Notes under the pieces: model-generated
Seen by the model: the letters and a program-made list of their open reading frames with translations, nothing else
What the model was told of the DNA's origin: nothing
Database searches by the model: none
Shown here: piece by piece, positions 17,048-26,106 of the stretch
How positions within the stretch are numbered: the stretch's first letter is position 1
How the letters are laid out: each line of letters starts with the position of its first letter
DNA from: Sphingomonadales bacterium UBA2369
GTDB taxonomy: Bacteria > Pseudomonadota > Alphaproteobacteria > Sphingomonadales > Sphingomonadaceae
DNA length: 64,000 nt
Reading direction: 5' to 3'
Assembly (NCBI GenBank): GCA_002344055.1
Contig: DDTH01000011.1
Coordinates: 1-64,000, forward strand
Translations under genes and position numbers: made by a program

Positions 17048-17440
17048 TCAGTTCGATTGCGGCCCGGCCGACACAGCAGCTGCTATGGTGTCGGCGAGCC
17101 GGACAAGATCCTCACGTCGCAATGACCGGTCCATCACGTCGACCGCGATTTCCGGATAGGCATAAGCCACCCCGCCGCGGCTCTCCCGCACGTGGGCGAT
17201 GGCAGATCCGGCACGCGACAAATCGAGCTCGATCGTCAGGGAGGCGGTCAGGGCAGCACCGTCGGCGGCCAGCAAAGCCGAGGCGCGCTCGCGAACCAGC
17301 GCGCAAGCCTCTTCCGCGTTCAATCCCGCAATCACCTTCGACTTGGCGAGGGCGCGGCATTCGACCGCGGCGGCACGGGCCGACTCCCCATGCGAACAGG
17401 CACTCGCGGCCAGCACCATCAGCAACGCCCTGCCATACAT
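17048..17440 (-). CDS. small predicted lipoprotein
   Basis: 130 residues from an ATG at 17440, chosen because it gives a clean lipoprotein signal (MYGRALLMVLAASAC); an ATG at 17476 would add 12 residues. The mature part is alpha/beta with charged helices (EACALVRERASALLAAD, RREDLVRLADTIAAAV). It lies between the HprK-like gene and the metalloprotease, 29 bases ahead of the latter, so it is co-transcribed. It is not a B2-type transglutaminase-like protease: the Cys-His-Asp pattern is absent. Function unknown. Confidence 0.55.
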   Translation of the reverse strand: MYGRALLMVLAASACSHGESARAAAVECRALAKSKVIAGLNAEEACALVRERASALLAADGAALTASLTIELDLSRAGSAIAHVRESRGGVAYAYPEIAVDVMDRSLRREDLVRLADTIAAAVSAGPQSN

Positions 17441-17504
17441 CGACCCACTCGCCACCTGTCCGGGCGCTGACGCCATGCACAGGCGTTACTCCGTCCCGCG
17501 GTAT

Positions 17505-18389
17505 CTAGCAATCTTCACGGACGACGCCCCGCGCATGTGCAAGCAGCGCCCCTGCACCGGCGTCAAAGCAACGCCAATCCTTTGCACGATCCACCTCGAA
17601 GCAGGGCGCGCTCGCAGCAACCCGCACGCACGCCGCGAGATGCCCCGCGCTGCCACCCAATTCCTGCAGCGCGACGCCGCGATAGGTGTTGGCCATCAGC
17701 ATCTCCACGGCTTCGATGTTCGCCAGGGGGCGGACGCAGACCGGGTCTCCGGATGCCGTGTCGGACAGCAGATAGCAGGCGCGCAGCGCGCTCGGCCGCA
17801 TCGCTTCCTGGCGGGGGAGGCCGATCTCGTGCTTGCCCGACGATGAGCAGGAAGCACCCTCGGCGATGTCGACGCCGAGATGAACGGCCGCATCGTCCGC
17901 GAGGCGCAACCGGGTGAGGCCGGGCAGGACCGACAGGGCGCCATCCGCCGACACCTCAACCGCGCAAATGTCGTCAGTCAGCACCGGATAGCCTTGCGAG
18001 GCGAACCAGGCCGCCAGAGTGGATTTGCCAGCGCCCGACGGTCCCATGAACAGCATCGCCGCACCGTCGATCACGATCGCGTTGGCGTGCAGCACCAGCA
18101 GGCCGCGCTGATGCAACAGCACGCCGAGCGCCGAACCAAGCAGATAGAGGCGGATCGCCTCCTCGCTCGCGCCGGGAGCGCCATCGACGATGATCTCGCG
18201 CCCGCCGGTGATGCGGTAACACGCGACGTTCGGAACCTCGAACTGGAAGCCGCCCGCGCCGATGCCGTCCGGCGGCGCGCGCCGGATCTCGACATCGCCC
18301 GCCGCCAGAGTTTCCGTCTCCGGCGCCCAGGGGATGGCGAACTCGCTGACGATGGTCAGTCCGAACAGATCGTAGCGGAAGATCGTCAT
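17505..18389 (-). CDS. HPr-kinase-like P-loop protein (HprK C-terminal domain)
   Basis: 294 residues. P-loop GPSGAGKSTLAAWFASQG lies at about 114-131, followed by YPVLTDDICAV, the HprK-type acidic motif. The N-terminal substrate domain of true HprK is replaced by about 100 residues of another sequence. Such proteins are common in RiPP loci (for example paeninodin-type lasso clusters, where they phosphorylate the peptide) and in PqqD/AsnB loci of sphingomonads. No HPr gene is nearby. It starts one base after the MMPL stop and so belongs to the same transcript. Likely substrate: a serine of the small peptide, whose tail ends in Ser-Ser; this is inference. Confidence 0.82.
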   Translation of the reverse strand: MTIFRYDLFGLTIVSEFAIPWAPETETLAAGDVEIRRAPPDGIGAGGFQFEVPNVACYRITGGREIIVDGAPGASEEAIRLYLLGSALGVLLHQRGLLVLHANAIVIDGAAMLFMGPSGAGKSTLAAWFASQGYPVLTDDICAVEVSADGALSVLPGLTRLRLADDAAVHLGVDIAEGASCSSSGKHEIGLPRQEAMRPSALRACYLLSDTASGDPVCVRPLANIEAVEMLMANTYRGVALQELGGSAGHLAACVRVAASAPCFEVDRAKDWRCFDAGAGALLAHARGVVREDC

Positions 18390-18390
18390 G

Positions 18391-20694
18391 TCAGGACCGG
18401 CCGTTGCCCCCGGAAGCGGCTGCGCCGCCCGCCGATCGCATCGGCCACCAATTCCACCGTCCCGCCACCTGCATCAGCGCCGGCCCCAGCACCGAACGGA
18501 TCACCAGCGCATCGACGAGCACCGCGACGGCAAGCCCCAGGCCGATCATTTGCACGATAAATACGCGCGCGAAGGCAAAGGCGCCGAACACGACCACCAT
18601 GATCAAAGCGGCGCTGCTGATCACCGATCCGGTATCGGCCAGCGCGTCGCGGATGCTGCGTCTGGTGTCGCCCGTCGCCAGGAAGATAGCGCGGACACGG
18701 GTGAGCAGAAAAATCTCGTAATCCATGCTCAGCCCGAACAGGATGCAGAAGATGATCAGCGGCACGGTGATGGGCACGACGCCCGTCCCTCCGGGCAGGC
18801 CGAACAGTTCGGCGCCGACCCCAAGCTGGAACACCAGCACGACCACGCCATAGCCGGCCGCGACCGACAGCAGGTTCAGCACCAGCGCCTTCGCAGCCGC
18901 CAGCGGCGCCCGGAAAAAGAGCAGCAACGCGATCGCCGAAAAGCCCAGCACAAGCGCGATGGTCAACGGATAGGAGGCGCCGACCACCGCTTCGAAATCC
19001 TCGAAATATTGCGCCTGCCCGCCCACTTGCGCGCTGAGGCCTTCGACCCGCAGCGACGCCGGTATGCTTGTCGCGAGACTCCTTAATTCCTCCAGCGAGG
19101 ATTGGTCGTTGGGAATCACCCGGAACAGCAGGCGCGTCCGATCATCGCTGGTGAAAGCGTCGCGGTACAGAGAGCCGCTGACCGCCGCCGCCAGTGTCGG
19201 CGGGGGTTCATCCGCGTCGGCAGTGGGCGAGGCCCGGTCGCCCTCCACCGGCCCGAGCACGACGCGAACCCGCGGATCCTGCTCGAGCCGATCGACGAAT
19301 GCGCCGAGTTGCGACATGCGTTCGGGCGTGAGGGCGGGCTGCTCGCTCTTGTCACTGACGACCACCAGCAGGGGGGAGGCAAGCCCCTCCAGATCCATCC
19401 CGCTGAGCATTTCCACGCCCCGGGCATATTCGATCTCCTGGGGAAGAAAGTCGCTGTCCGGAAAGCCGAAGCGCGTTTGCAGCGCCGGGGCGGCGAGCGC
19501 GAGCAGCAATGCGACGCTTCCCAGGATCGACAGCAGCGGGCGGCGCATGATCAGATCGGCCCAGCCATTCCACATCCGCCGGGAGGCCTGCCCATTCATC
19601 CGGCGGGACAGGCTGCGCGGCCATTCTAGGATGCGCGGCCCCAACAGCCGCAGGAAGGCGGGCACGAGAGTAAGCGAGGTCAGCAAAGCCAGCAGGACCG
19701 CAAATGCGCCGGCGATGCCGATCGACCGGGTTTCCATGAGCGGGGTGGCAAGCAGGGCCAGCATGCCGATGGCGACGGTGACGGCGCTGTAGACGACGGC
19801 CGTGCCGGATTCCGCCATGGCGTTGCGGATCGCCACCTCCTCCGAAGCCCCGGCGTCCAGCGGTTGGTCGGCAACCTGTGCCCGCTCCTGGCGATAGCGA
19901 TGAATGAGGAAGAGGCTGTAATCGATGCCCAAAGCGAGCGCCAACATGGTCACCACGCTCAGCACGAGATTGGAAATCTCGAACGAGCCGGCAAGCAGGA
20001 AGATGATCCCGAGCGCGACCGTGCGGGTCAAAATCGCGAGCAGCAAAGGCAACATCGCCGAGACCAGCGAGCCGAAGGCGAGAATGAGCACGATTAACGT
20101 GATCGGCAGAGCGCGCAGCTCTGCCCGGGTCGCGTCCTCGACGTTGAAACGATTGATGTCGTAGGTCAGCGCGGCGCGCCCGGTCAGCGCCCAGTCGACC
20201 TCGCCGAAGCGCGCCTTTCCGGCGTCGATCATCGGCGCGATCGCCTCGCGCAGGCGCGGCACCTCCTGTTCGGTGGCGAGGGCGTCGGGGGTGCGAAGCT
20301 CGACCAGGATGAAATGGCCGGTTCCCGCTTTCGGCGTGAGCCGCGGATTCATCAGGTCCCGCTCGTTCACCACCGAGGCGACAACCGGCAGTTCCGTCAG
20401 TTCATTCGTCATCGCATCGACCAGACCGAGCAGTTCGTTGCCGTTGCCCGGTGCGGGGCGGAAGGTCAGGATGAGCGTCTGCGCATCGGTGCCGCGAAAT
20501 TCGGTACGCAGTATCTCATCGACACGCAGCGACGCGCTGTCTGCAATGTCGCCGGAACCGCTCATCAGCCGTTCGGTCAGCGCGGGTGCCGTGGCCCCTG
20601 CGAGGGTCGCCGCGCCGATCCACACCAGGATGACCGCCCAGGCGCGCCGCCAGCAGAATCCGCCAAGCGCTGCGAGCCACGCTCCCAACGTCAC
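18391..20694 (-). CDS. MMPL/RND-family transporter
   Basis: 767 residues from a GTG start. It shows the two-fold MMPL repeat: a helix near 15-35, an extracytoplasmic loop (about 40-195), then five helices with the conserved ALALGIDYSLFLIHRYRQE. The second half repeats this with ILFGLSMDYEIFLLTRVR. These pumps move lipids or hydrophobic small molecules and use the proton motive force. It is the first gene of the run ending in the metalloprotease, so it could export a product of the locus. Substrate unknown. Confidence 0.88.
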   Translation of the reverse strand: MTLGAWLAALGGFCWRRAWAVILVWIGAATLAGATAPALTERLMSGSGDIADSASLRVDEILRTEFRGTDAQTLILTFRPAPGNGNELLGLVDAMTNELTELPVVASVVNERDLMNPRLTPKAGTGHFILVELRTPDALATEQEVPRLREAIAPMIDAGKARFGEVDWALTGRAALTYDINRFNVEDATRAELRALPITLIVLILAFGSLVSAMLPLLLAILTRTVALGIIFLLAGSFEISNLVLSVVTMLALALGIDYSLFLIHRYRQERAQVADQPLDAGASEEVAIRNAMAESGTAVVYSAVTVAIGMLALLATPLMETRSIGIAGAFAVLLALLTSLTLVPAFLRLLGPRILEWPRSLSRRMNGQASRRMWNGWADLIMRRPLLSILGSVALLLALAAPALQTRFGFPDSDFLPQEIEYARGVEMLSGMDLEGLASPLLVVVSDKSEQPALTPERMSQLGAFVDRLEQDPRVRVVLGPVEGDRASPTADADEPPPTLAAAVSGSLYRDAFTSDDRTRLLFRVIPNDQSSLEELRSLATSIPASLRVEGLSAQVGGQAQYFEDFEAVVGASYPLTIALVLGFSAIALLLFFRAPLAAAKALVLNLLSVAAGYGVVVLVFQLGVGAELFGLPGGTGVVPITVPLIIFCILFGLSMDYEIFLLTRVRAIFLATGDTRRSIRDALADTGSVISSAALIMVVVFGAFAFARVFIVQMIGLGLAVAVLVDALVIRSVLGPALMQVAGRWNWWPMRSAGGAAASGGNGRS

Positions 20695-20834
20695 GCCCCG
20701 CGCCGGGCGAATATCGTCAATGCCTTAAGTGGTTGTCGTTCCACGTTAGATTGCACAGCCCCTGTCCCTCTGCCTGTGGACCGGCGGCGGATCGGGATCA
20801 ATAGCCTAGCGCGGGCGGATGCGCGGCGAAGCTG

Positions 20835-21614
20835 TCAGCCGGTCCGGCGCAGGCCGCTCGCCAGGCGGCGGCCCCATTCGATCGGGTTGCGCGCAGGAAG
20901 CTTCGCCGACGGCCAGATATCGTGCGTCCCCGAAATCGCCACCTGCACGAAGCGCCTGGGATGGCGGCAATCGGTGACCGCATCGACCGAATGCCATGAA
21001 CGGTCCGAACAGGGGAACAACACCCCGCGGTTCGCCGCCGGAGAAATGCGCTTGCGGGGCGCGCCGCGCCCGTCGTGGAGGATCAGATCGCCGCCCCGGA
21101 ACGTGTCCGGACCCGGCGTGTCGAAGTAGATCAGGATCGTACCCAGGCGACGGCGGTGATCGAGGTGCGGCCGGCGGACATAGGCGTCCATCCCCTGCAT
21201 GAAATCGAAACGGACGAACATGGCCTCCGGAGGGAGTTGTGGCACGGCGATCCGGCCCTGCTCCTTCTCCACGCGCGTCTCGACATGATCCGCGAAGCGC
21301 AAATCCTCCCGCCCCACCGCACACGCTCGGTCGATCTCAGAGGCGAACAGCGTAGCCAGCGCGTTCACAAAAGCCTGCGAATGGCAGGTCTCGAACAATG
21401 CGCGCCAGGCGGGCTGCGCCGCCATGACTGCGTTGAATTCCGGATCGCCGCGGTGGATGGTGTGACCCGTAGGGCCGCTCGCGGGCGGGCAAAGGGGATA
21501 GCCGCGTTCGAGGGCCGCGAAGATGTCGGGCGCGAACAGATTGTCGATCACCGCATGCGGAAAAGGCATGTCGTCGACAGGCAGCGCGGACAAATCATGC
21601 TGGAACGGACTCAT
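20835..21614 (-). CDS. Fe(II)/2-oxoglutarate-dependent oxygenase
   Basis: 259 residues from the ATG at 21614 (ATGA overlap with the sulfotransferase stop). A longer upstream reading exists but would lie inside the sulfotransferase gene. The double-stranded beta-helix fold is recognisable: HLDHRRRLGTILIYFD carries the HxD iron ligands, WHSVDAV the distal His, and HPRRFVQVAISG the Arg that binds 2-oxoglutarate. The opening PFPHAVIDNLFAPDIFAALE is typical of prolyl-hydroxylase-like bacterial members. Likely hydroxylates a small molecule, sugar or peptide residue; substrate unknown. Confidence 0.78.
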   Translation of the reverse strand: MSPFQHDLSALPVDDMPFPHAVIDNLFAPDIFAALERGYPLCPPASGPTGHTIHRGDPEFNAVMAAQPAWRALFETCHSQAFVNALATLFASEIDRACAVGREDLRFADHVETRVEKEQGRIAVPQLPPEAMFVRFDFMQGMDAYVRRPHLDHRRRLGTILIYFDTPGPDTFRGGDLILHDGRGAPRKRISPAANRGVLFPCSDRSWHSVDAVTDCRHPRRFVQVAISGTHDIWPSAKLPARNPIEWGRRLASGLRRTG

Positions 21615-22336
21615 CGCCGGAAAATCCCCCCAGGGCGCCGCGCTTGATCGATGCGAGGCAGTTCGTTCAACGCGCCCGCTTCGGCCATGAAGCGCTCGCG
21701 CCATTCCTCGTTCAGCGCGTCCCGCTGCACATCGAGCGTCACCTTCCCGTGATCGGGTGGCGCGATGAGCGCTACGCCGAGAAAGTCCGCGATCCGCGCC
21801 ACCGCATCCTCCGGATCGGCATGCAACGCCTCATAACTCAGCTCGAACGGCACGATGCCGTTGACGGCGAAATAGAGCCGGATGCGGGCCTCGTCGCGCG
21901 CATGTTTGCGCAGGGCCGCGTGGATTGCCCCGGCATCATAGGACGGCTCGCCGTCCCGTGCAGAGGTGGAGCGCCATTGCCCGGTCTGCTCGGCACGCAC
22001 GTCGGAAATGGCTCGGGCAACACGGTCCAGCCGGTTGAGGTGGATGAAATGCGGCGGGGCGAGCGGTCCGGACCAGTCGAACCCGGCCAGTTCGTCCATC
22101 CGGGTAGCGGACATTTTGAGGCCCGCGACGTCATTGGCGCTCCGCCCTTCGCTCAGCGCCTTCGTCAGCTGCCCCTCGCGATCCAGCGGATAATCGGCAA
22201 TGCCGCGCTTGCGATAGCCTTTGCCATTATACCAATCTTCAGGGCGGCCGAGGCAGCCCGTCGAGCCGAGCAATTGCGCCAGCCAGGTCGCGCCGCACCG
22301 CGCGTAGGTCATCACGACATAATTGGACCGGCTCAT
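21611..22336 (-). CDS. Stf0-like sulfotransferase
   Basis: 241 residues from the ATG at 22336. The N-terminus NYVVMTYARCGATWLAQLLG matches the PAPS 5'-phosphosulfate loop of Stf0-type enzymes (usually xxPRSGSTxL), followed by LGRPEDWYN. FELSYEALHADPEDAVARI resembles the C-terminal PAPS-binding element of sulfotransferases. The family sulfates trehalose or other glycans using PAPS. It is coupled to the 2OG oxygenase, so the two probably act on one product. Confidence 0.75.
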   Translation of the reverse strand: MSRSNYVVMTYARCGATWLAQLLGSTGCLGRPEDWYNGKGYRKRGIADYPLDREGQLTKALSEGRSANDVAGLKMSATRMDELAGFDWSGPLAPPHFIHLNRLDRVARAISDVRAEQTGQWRSTSARDGEPSYDAGAIHAALRKHARDEARIRLYFAVNGIVPFELSYEALHADPEDAVARIADFLGVALIAPPDHGKVTLDVQRDALNEEWRERFMAEAGALNELPRIDQARRPGGIFRR

Positions 22337-22390
22337 CGCGGGCGACTTAGCGGCTTCCCGCCACGGCCACAAACCGGCATGGCCCCCGCG

Positions 22391-23278
22391 ATGAACGCGG
22401 TGCGCCATTCCCCACGCTACGGCCTGTTATCCTATCCCGGCGTCGCCAATCTGGGCGACGCGATCCAGTCGCTCGCCGCGAAGCGCTTTCTGCCCAGGGT
22501 CGATGTCCGGATCCCGCGCGAGCGGATCGCGGACGAACCCGGAGGCGAGGGGCAGGTTCGGCTGATCGCCAATGGCTGGTTCATGCACGACCCCCGGCAA
22601 TGGCCGCCGCATCCGGCGATCGCGCCCCTGCTCATCTCTATGCATTTTGCCGAAACGGATTTCGGTCGCTTCCAGCGCTGGCGGGCGCGGCCGCTCGATC
22701 GGTTGCTGGTGGGAGCCGGGGCCGACTATCTTCGGCAACATGGTCCGGTCGGCGCGCGCGACGCCTTCACTGCGGAGGAATTGAGCAAGCGCGATATTCC
22801 CAATTATCTTTCCGGCTGTCTGACGCTCACACTGCCGGCAATAGCGTTGCCCCGCGAGGATTACGTGGTCGCCTGCGACCTACCCGCGGCACAGTTCGGC
22901 CACCTTCAGCGCGCGGCCCGGCGGCCGGTCATCGCGGTCAGCCACACCGGCAAACCCCATCGCGATCCAGATGCGCAGGAAGCGGAGGCGGAGGAGGTTC
23001 TGTCCCTCTACGCCCGCGCCGCCGCGGTCGTGACCACGCGCGTCCATGCCGCCTTGCCATGCCTTGCGCTGGGCACGCCGGTCTTGCTGGTCCAGCAGAA
23101 CCGCCATGAGCGCCGGGTCAGCGACGTGGCCGGATTGGTCCATTCGGCCGAGGCTCGCCACTTCCTGTCCGACCGCCACGATTTCGACTTCGCCGACCCG
23201 CCCGCCAACCCCGAGCATTTCCGGCCTCTCGCCGTCGCGCTCGAAGAAAGGTGCCGCGCCTTCATCAGCGCTCCTTGA
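22391..23278 (+). CDS. polysaccharide pyruvyl transferase-like protein
   Basis: 295 residues from ATG 22391; ATG 22379 would add four residues. The start YGLLSYPGVANLGDAIQSLA has the GN.GD-type motif of the pyruvyl transferase family, and the C-terminal half contains VVTTRVHAALPCLALGTPVL, the family's TxRxH segment. These enzymes usually add ketal pyruvate to sugars, but many members act elsewhere. It is divergent from the sulfotransferase with about 55 bases between them and overlaps the ABC gene tail-to-tail by 14 bases. Confidence 0.75.
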   Translation: MNAVRHSPRYGLLSYPGVANLGDAIQSLAAKRFLPRVDVRIPRERIADEPGGEGQVRLIANGWFMHDPRQWPPHPAIAPLLISMHFAETDFGRFQRWRARPLDRLLVGAGADYLRQHGPVGARDAFTAEELSKRDIPNYLSGCLTLTLPAIALPREDYVVACDLPAAQFGHLQRAARRPVIAVSHTGKPHRDPDAQEAEAEEVLSLYARAAAVVTTRVHAALPCLALGTPVLLVQQNRHERRVSDVAGLVHSAEARHFLSDRHDFDFADPPANPEHFRPLAVALEERCRAFISAP

Positions 23279-24962
23279 CCAGCCTGCCCCCTTCGAGCCG
23301 GTAGATCGTGTCGCAGCAGGCGAAAGCCGCTGCCCGATGGCTGGCAACGATAATGGTCAGGTCGCGCGGCAGCGCCGCCACCGCAGCGACGATCGCCGCC
23401 TCGCTGTCGGGATCGAGCTGCCCGGTCGCCTCGTCCAGCACCAGCAGATCGCGCGCCCGGTAGAGCGCGTGGGCAAGCGCGAGCCGCTGGCGCTGCCCGC
23501 CGGACAGCAGGTTGCTGGCTTCGCCCACCGGCGTATCCAGGCCACGTGGAAAGGCGGCGACCATTTCGCTCACGCCGGCGCCCGCAAGCGCCGCGGCGAA
23601 GCGGCTGGCGTCGGCCGCGTCGGGATGATCGGGAAAGACCACCGCCTCGCGCAGGGTCGCGCCCAGCAGGACAGGGTTCTGCGACACCACGCCGATCCGT
23701 TCGCGCCAGGCGCGGCCATTGCGCGCATCGAGCGCGACCCCGTCGATCGCGATGCTTCCCCCATCGGGTGCTATCGCGCCGCAGATGATGTCGAGCAGGG
23801 ACGATTTCCCGATCCCGCTTTCCCCGCGAATCCCGATCCGCTCGCCGCGCTGGATCGTCAGATCGAGTCCGTCGAGCGTTACCGGTCGATCCGACCGCGC
23901 AACCGCGATGCCACTCAATGCGATCGCGTGCTCGAATCCGACCGGAGACGCGGCGGCTGCGACTGCTTCCACCGTCTGCCATTCGAGCAGGTCGCGCACA
24001 TCCTCGGCGACGTCCGCGTGTAGTGAAATCAACCTGAACGCGGAGCGCAACGCCGCCAATTGGGGAAGTAGCCGGAAGATCGCGAGCGCCATCACCGCAA
24101 GCAGGGGTACAAGCGTCGTCGCGGGCAGCGGATAGATGCTGGCGACGCCAAGCACGCACAAAGCGGCGAGAATGCCCGCAATCTCGATCGTGTGGCGGGA
24201 GGATTGGCCAGCGAGGGCCGCTCGCGCCTGTTCGCCGCGATAGCTCGCTTCCAGCCGGGCGAAATCGGCGCCCATCCGCTCCTGCCCGTTGGCGAGGAAG
24301 ATATGGCGGAAGCCGGTGCGCGCCTCGAACAGGAGCAATGCCCTCTCGGCGGACAGCTCGGACAGGCCGGCTGTCTTGTTGCCCCTGCCACCGCGTACCG
24401 CCGCTTCGATGACAATTCCAACGAGCGGCACGGTCATGAGCGCCGCGGCGAGCGGATAGAGCAGGGCCAGGCCGAGCAGGATGACGACCGCGCCCAGCGC
24501 GGCCGCGGCGGCTGAGATGAGCTGATTGACACCGAAATAGGTAACAGTCTGCAACCGCTCGAAAGTGGCGAATCCCTCGGATGGCCCGCGCCGCACATAA
24601 TCGGCATAGCTTTGCCCCTGCAGGTTGCGGAAGGCGCGGACGGCCAGGGCGTTGCCGACCGCGAACTGGGCACGAACCGTGCGCCCCTGCGCGACCAGAC
24701 GCAGCACTGATCCGGCCAGGGCGGCCAACAAAAAGGCCATCGCCGCATATAATTCGCCGCCTTGCGTGGTCATGCCGGCCCCGAGCGTCCGGCGGAGCAA
24801 AGCCAAAGACGCCGCGTCGATGGCGGCCGCCAGCGCCGCGAGCGCGATACAGGTCAGCACGAGCCGCTTTCCGGACCCACCGGAATAGCCGATCAGCCTC
24901 GCCAAGTTGCGTATGGTGGCCGCAAGGTTTAGGCTGCGCTCGCGTGCTGGTTGCGCACTCAC
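23265..24962 (-). CDS. ABC exporter (fused membrane and ATPase domains)
   Basis: 565 residues. It has six membrane segments (about 28-300) with an ATPase domain carrying GESGIGKSSLLDIICG, LLSGGQRQRLALAHAL and LLVLDEATGQLD. No peptidase domain. Size and layout match the D-type exporters of lasso peptide clusters as well as lipid or glycan flippases. It is divergent from the glycosyltransferase. Substrate could be the sulfated/glycosylated product of this segment or the peptide encoded at 10285-10446. Confidence 0.85.
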   Translation of the reverse strand: MSAQPARERSLNLAATIRNLARLIGYSGGSGKRLVLTCIALAALAAAIDAASLALLRRTLGAGMTTQGGELYAAMAFLLAALAGSVLRLVAQGRTVRAQFAVGNALAVRAFRNLQGQSYADYVRRGPSEGFATFERLQTVTYFGVNQLISAAAAALGAVVILLGLALLYPLAAALMTVPLVGIVIEAAVRGGRGNKTAGLSELSAERALLLFEARTGFRHIFLANGQERMGADFARLEASYRGEQARAALAGQSSRHTIEIAGILAALCVLGVASIYPLPATTLVPLLAVMALAIFRLLPQLAALRSAFRLISLHADVAEDVRDLLEWQTVEAVAAAASPVGFEHAIALSGIAVARSDRPVTLDGLDLTIQRGERIGIRGESGIGKSSLLDIICGAIAPDGGSIAIDGVALDARNGRAWRERIGVVSQNPVLLGATLREAVVFPDHPDAADASRFAAALAGAGVSEMVAAFPRGLDTPVGEASNLLSGGQRQRLALAHALYRARDLLVLDEATGQLDPDSEAAIVAAVAALPRDLTIIVASHRAAAFACCDTIYRLEGGRLVKER

Positions 24963-25060
24963 GATTGAAATTATGCCTCGCCGCCCCTTCGAATAGGAGC
25001 GGCTCTGGCACGAGACAGGGGCAGAGACAATGGGCGCACCGCGCCCGCTCGGCGCGGACC

Positions 25061-26086
25061 ATGGTAACTTCGAAAGCTAAGCCATCTCCTTCACTGACGG
25101 TCGTCATGCCCGTCTACAATGCGCTTCCTTATCTGCACGAGGCGATCGCCAGCACTCTCGCGCAAAGCTTCCGTGATTTTCACCTCGCCATCTACGACGA
25201 CCATTCGACCGACGGTTCCTATGAGGCCGCGCTGGAGTGGGCAGAGCGGGACGACCGCATCTCGGTGACGCGAGGAGGGCAACGACTCGGCCCGAGCGGC
25301 AGCTCCAACGCCGCCGCGGCACTCGCCAGAACCGATCTGGTGGCGCGCATGGACGCCGACGACATTATGGTGCCGGAACGGCTGGAAACCCAGCTCGCCG
25401 CGCTGGAGCGCTTCCCCGGCGCCGTGATGATCGGATCGACGTCCGACATGATCGACGGCAAGGGGCGGCTCATCTGGAAGGCGCGAAGGCCTCGCATTGG
25501 CGGCGGCCACCCGCCGATCGTGCATCCCAGCATTCTCTATCGCCGCACCGCGCTGGAGGCGATTGGCGGCTACCGCTCGGACAGCGACTATTTCGAGGAT
25601 CGCGACCTATATCTGCGCATCGCGCATTACGGACAGGTCGTTGTCATCAACCGGCCACTGCTTAAGGTTCGCTTCGCCGGTCAGCATGCGCGCTTGCATG
25701 ACGATCCTGAGGCTGTCCTCCTGAAGCTCAACCGCCTTTATGCGGACGGCGATAAGGCTGGAAAGCGGCTGTCGCCCATGCCGTTCTATTCCATCGCCCA
25801 CCTGGCGATGATTGCCTCGAAGCGGCCGCGTATTTTCGGATTGATGTTGCGCCGGGCGAGCTTCGCGCGGCCGCACGTCGCTATCCCGGCAGCGGCGATC
25901 GTCGGGCTGGCCGAACTCTCGCCATGGCTCGCTCGCAAGACTTGGCAGGCCGCGACGACCGTGCGCGGCTGGTTCGGACCGACGGCCAAGCCGGGCGAAG
26001 ACGTCTATGTCTGGAACCCGGCCGCCCCACCCGTGCAGACGGCGGAAAAAACAAAGGCCGCCCCCGCCGAGGCGGAAGCGGCCTGA
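25061..26086 (+). CDS. family 2 glycosyltransferase (GT-A fold)
   Basis: 341 residues from ATG 25061. It opens with LTVVMPVYNALPYLHEAIAS, the GT2 nucleotide-sugar fold. DDHSTDGSYEAAL, the DxD-type motif RMDADDIMVPERL and FEDRDLYLRIAHYG (acid motif) are all present. The C-terminal 60 residues are Ala/Pro/Glu-rich and overlap the terminator of the convergent gene. Soluble or peripheral enzyme; the sugar cannot be read from sequence. Confidence 0.88.
   Translation: MVTSKAKPSPSLTVVMPVYNALPYLHEAIASTLAQSFRDFHLAIYDDHSTDGSYEAALEWAERDDRISVTRGGQRLGPSGSSNAAAALARTDLVARMDADDIMVPERLETQLAALERFPGAVMIGSTSDMIDGKGRLIWKARRPRIGGGHPPIVHPSILYRRTALEAIGGYRSDSDYFEDRDLYLRIAHYGQVVVINRPLLKVRFAGQHARLHDDPEAVLLKLNRLYADGDKAGKRLSPMPFYSIAHLAMIASKRPRIFGLMLRRASFARPHVAIPAAAIVGLAELSPWLARKTWQAATTVRGWFGPTAKPGEDVYVWNPAAPPVQTAEKTKAAPAEAEAA
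26046..26084 (-). terminator. Rho-independent terminator of the downstream beta-helix gene, inside the glycosyltransferase 3' end
   Basis: Read on the minus strand, AGGCCGC...GCGGCCT encloses a CCGCC/GGCGG inner stem and is followed by TTTGTTTTTT. It begins 23 bases after the stop at 26107 of the beta-helix gene. On the plus strand the same bases encode the Ala/Lys-rich tail of the glycosyltransferase. Confidence 0.65.
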
Positions 26087-26106
26087 TTCATTAAGCCGAA
26101 CGCGGA

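Noticed and set aside
17048..17440. Could the small lipoprotein be the missing lasso B2 leader peptidase?
   Set aside because: It has a lipobox and lacks the Cys-His-Asp transglutaminase-like pattern of B2 proteins.
23008..25107. 699-codon minus-strand frame overlapping the ABC exporter
   Set aside because: It is a shifted frame of the exporter gene; the true frame carries Walker A, signature and Walker B motifs.
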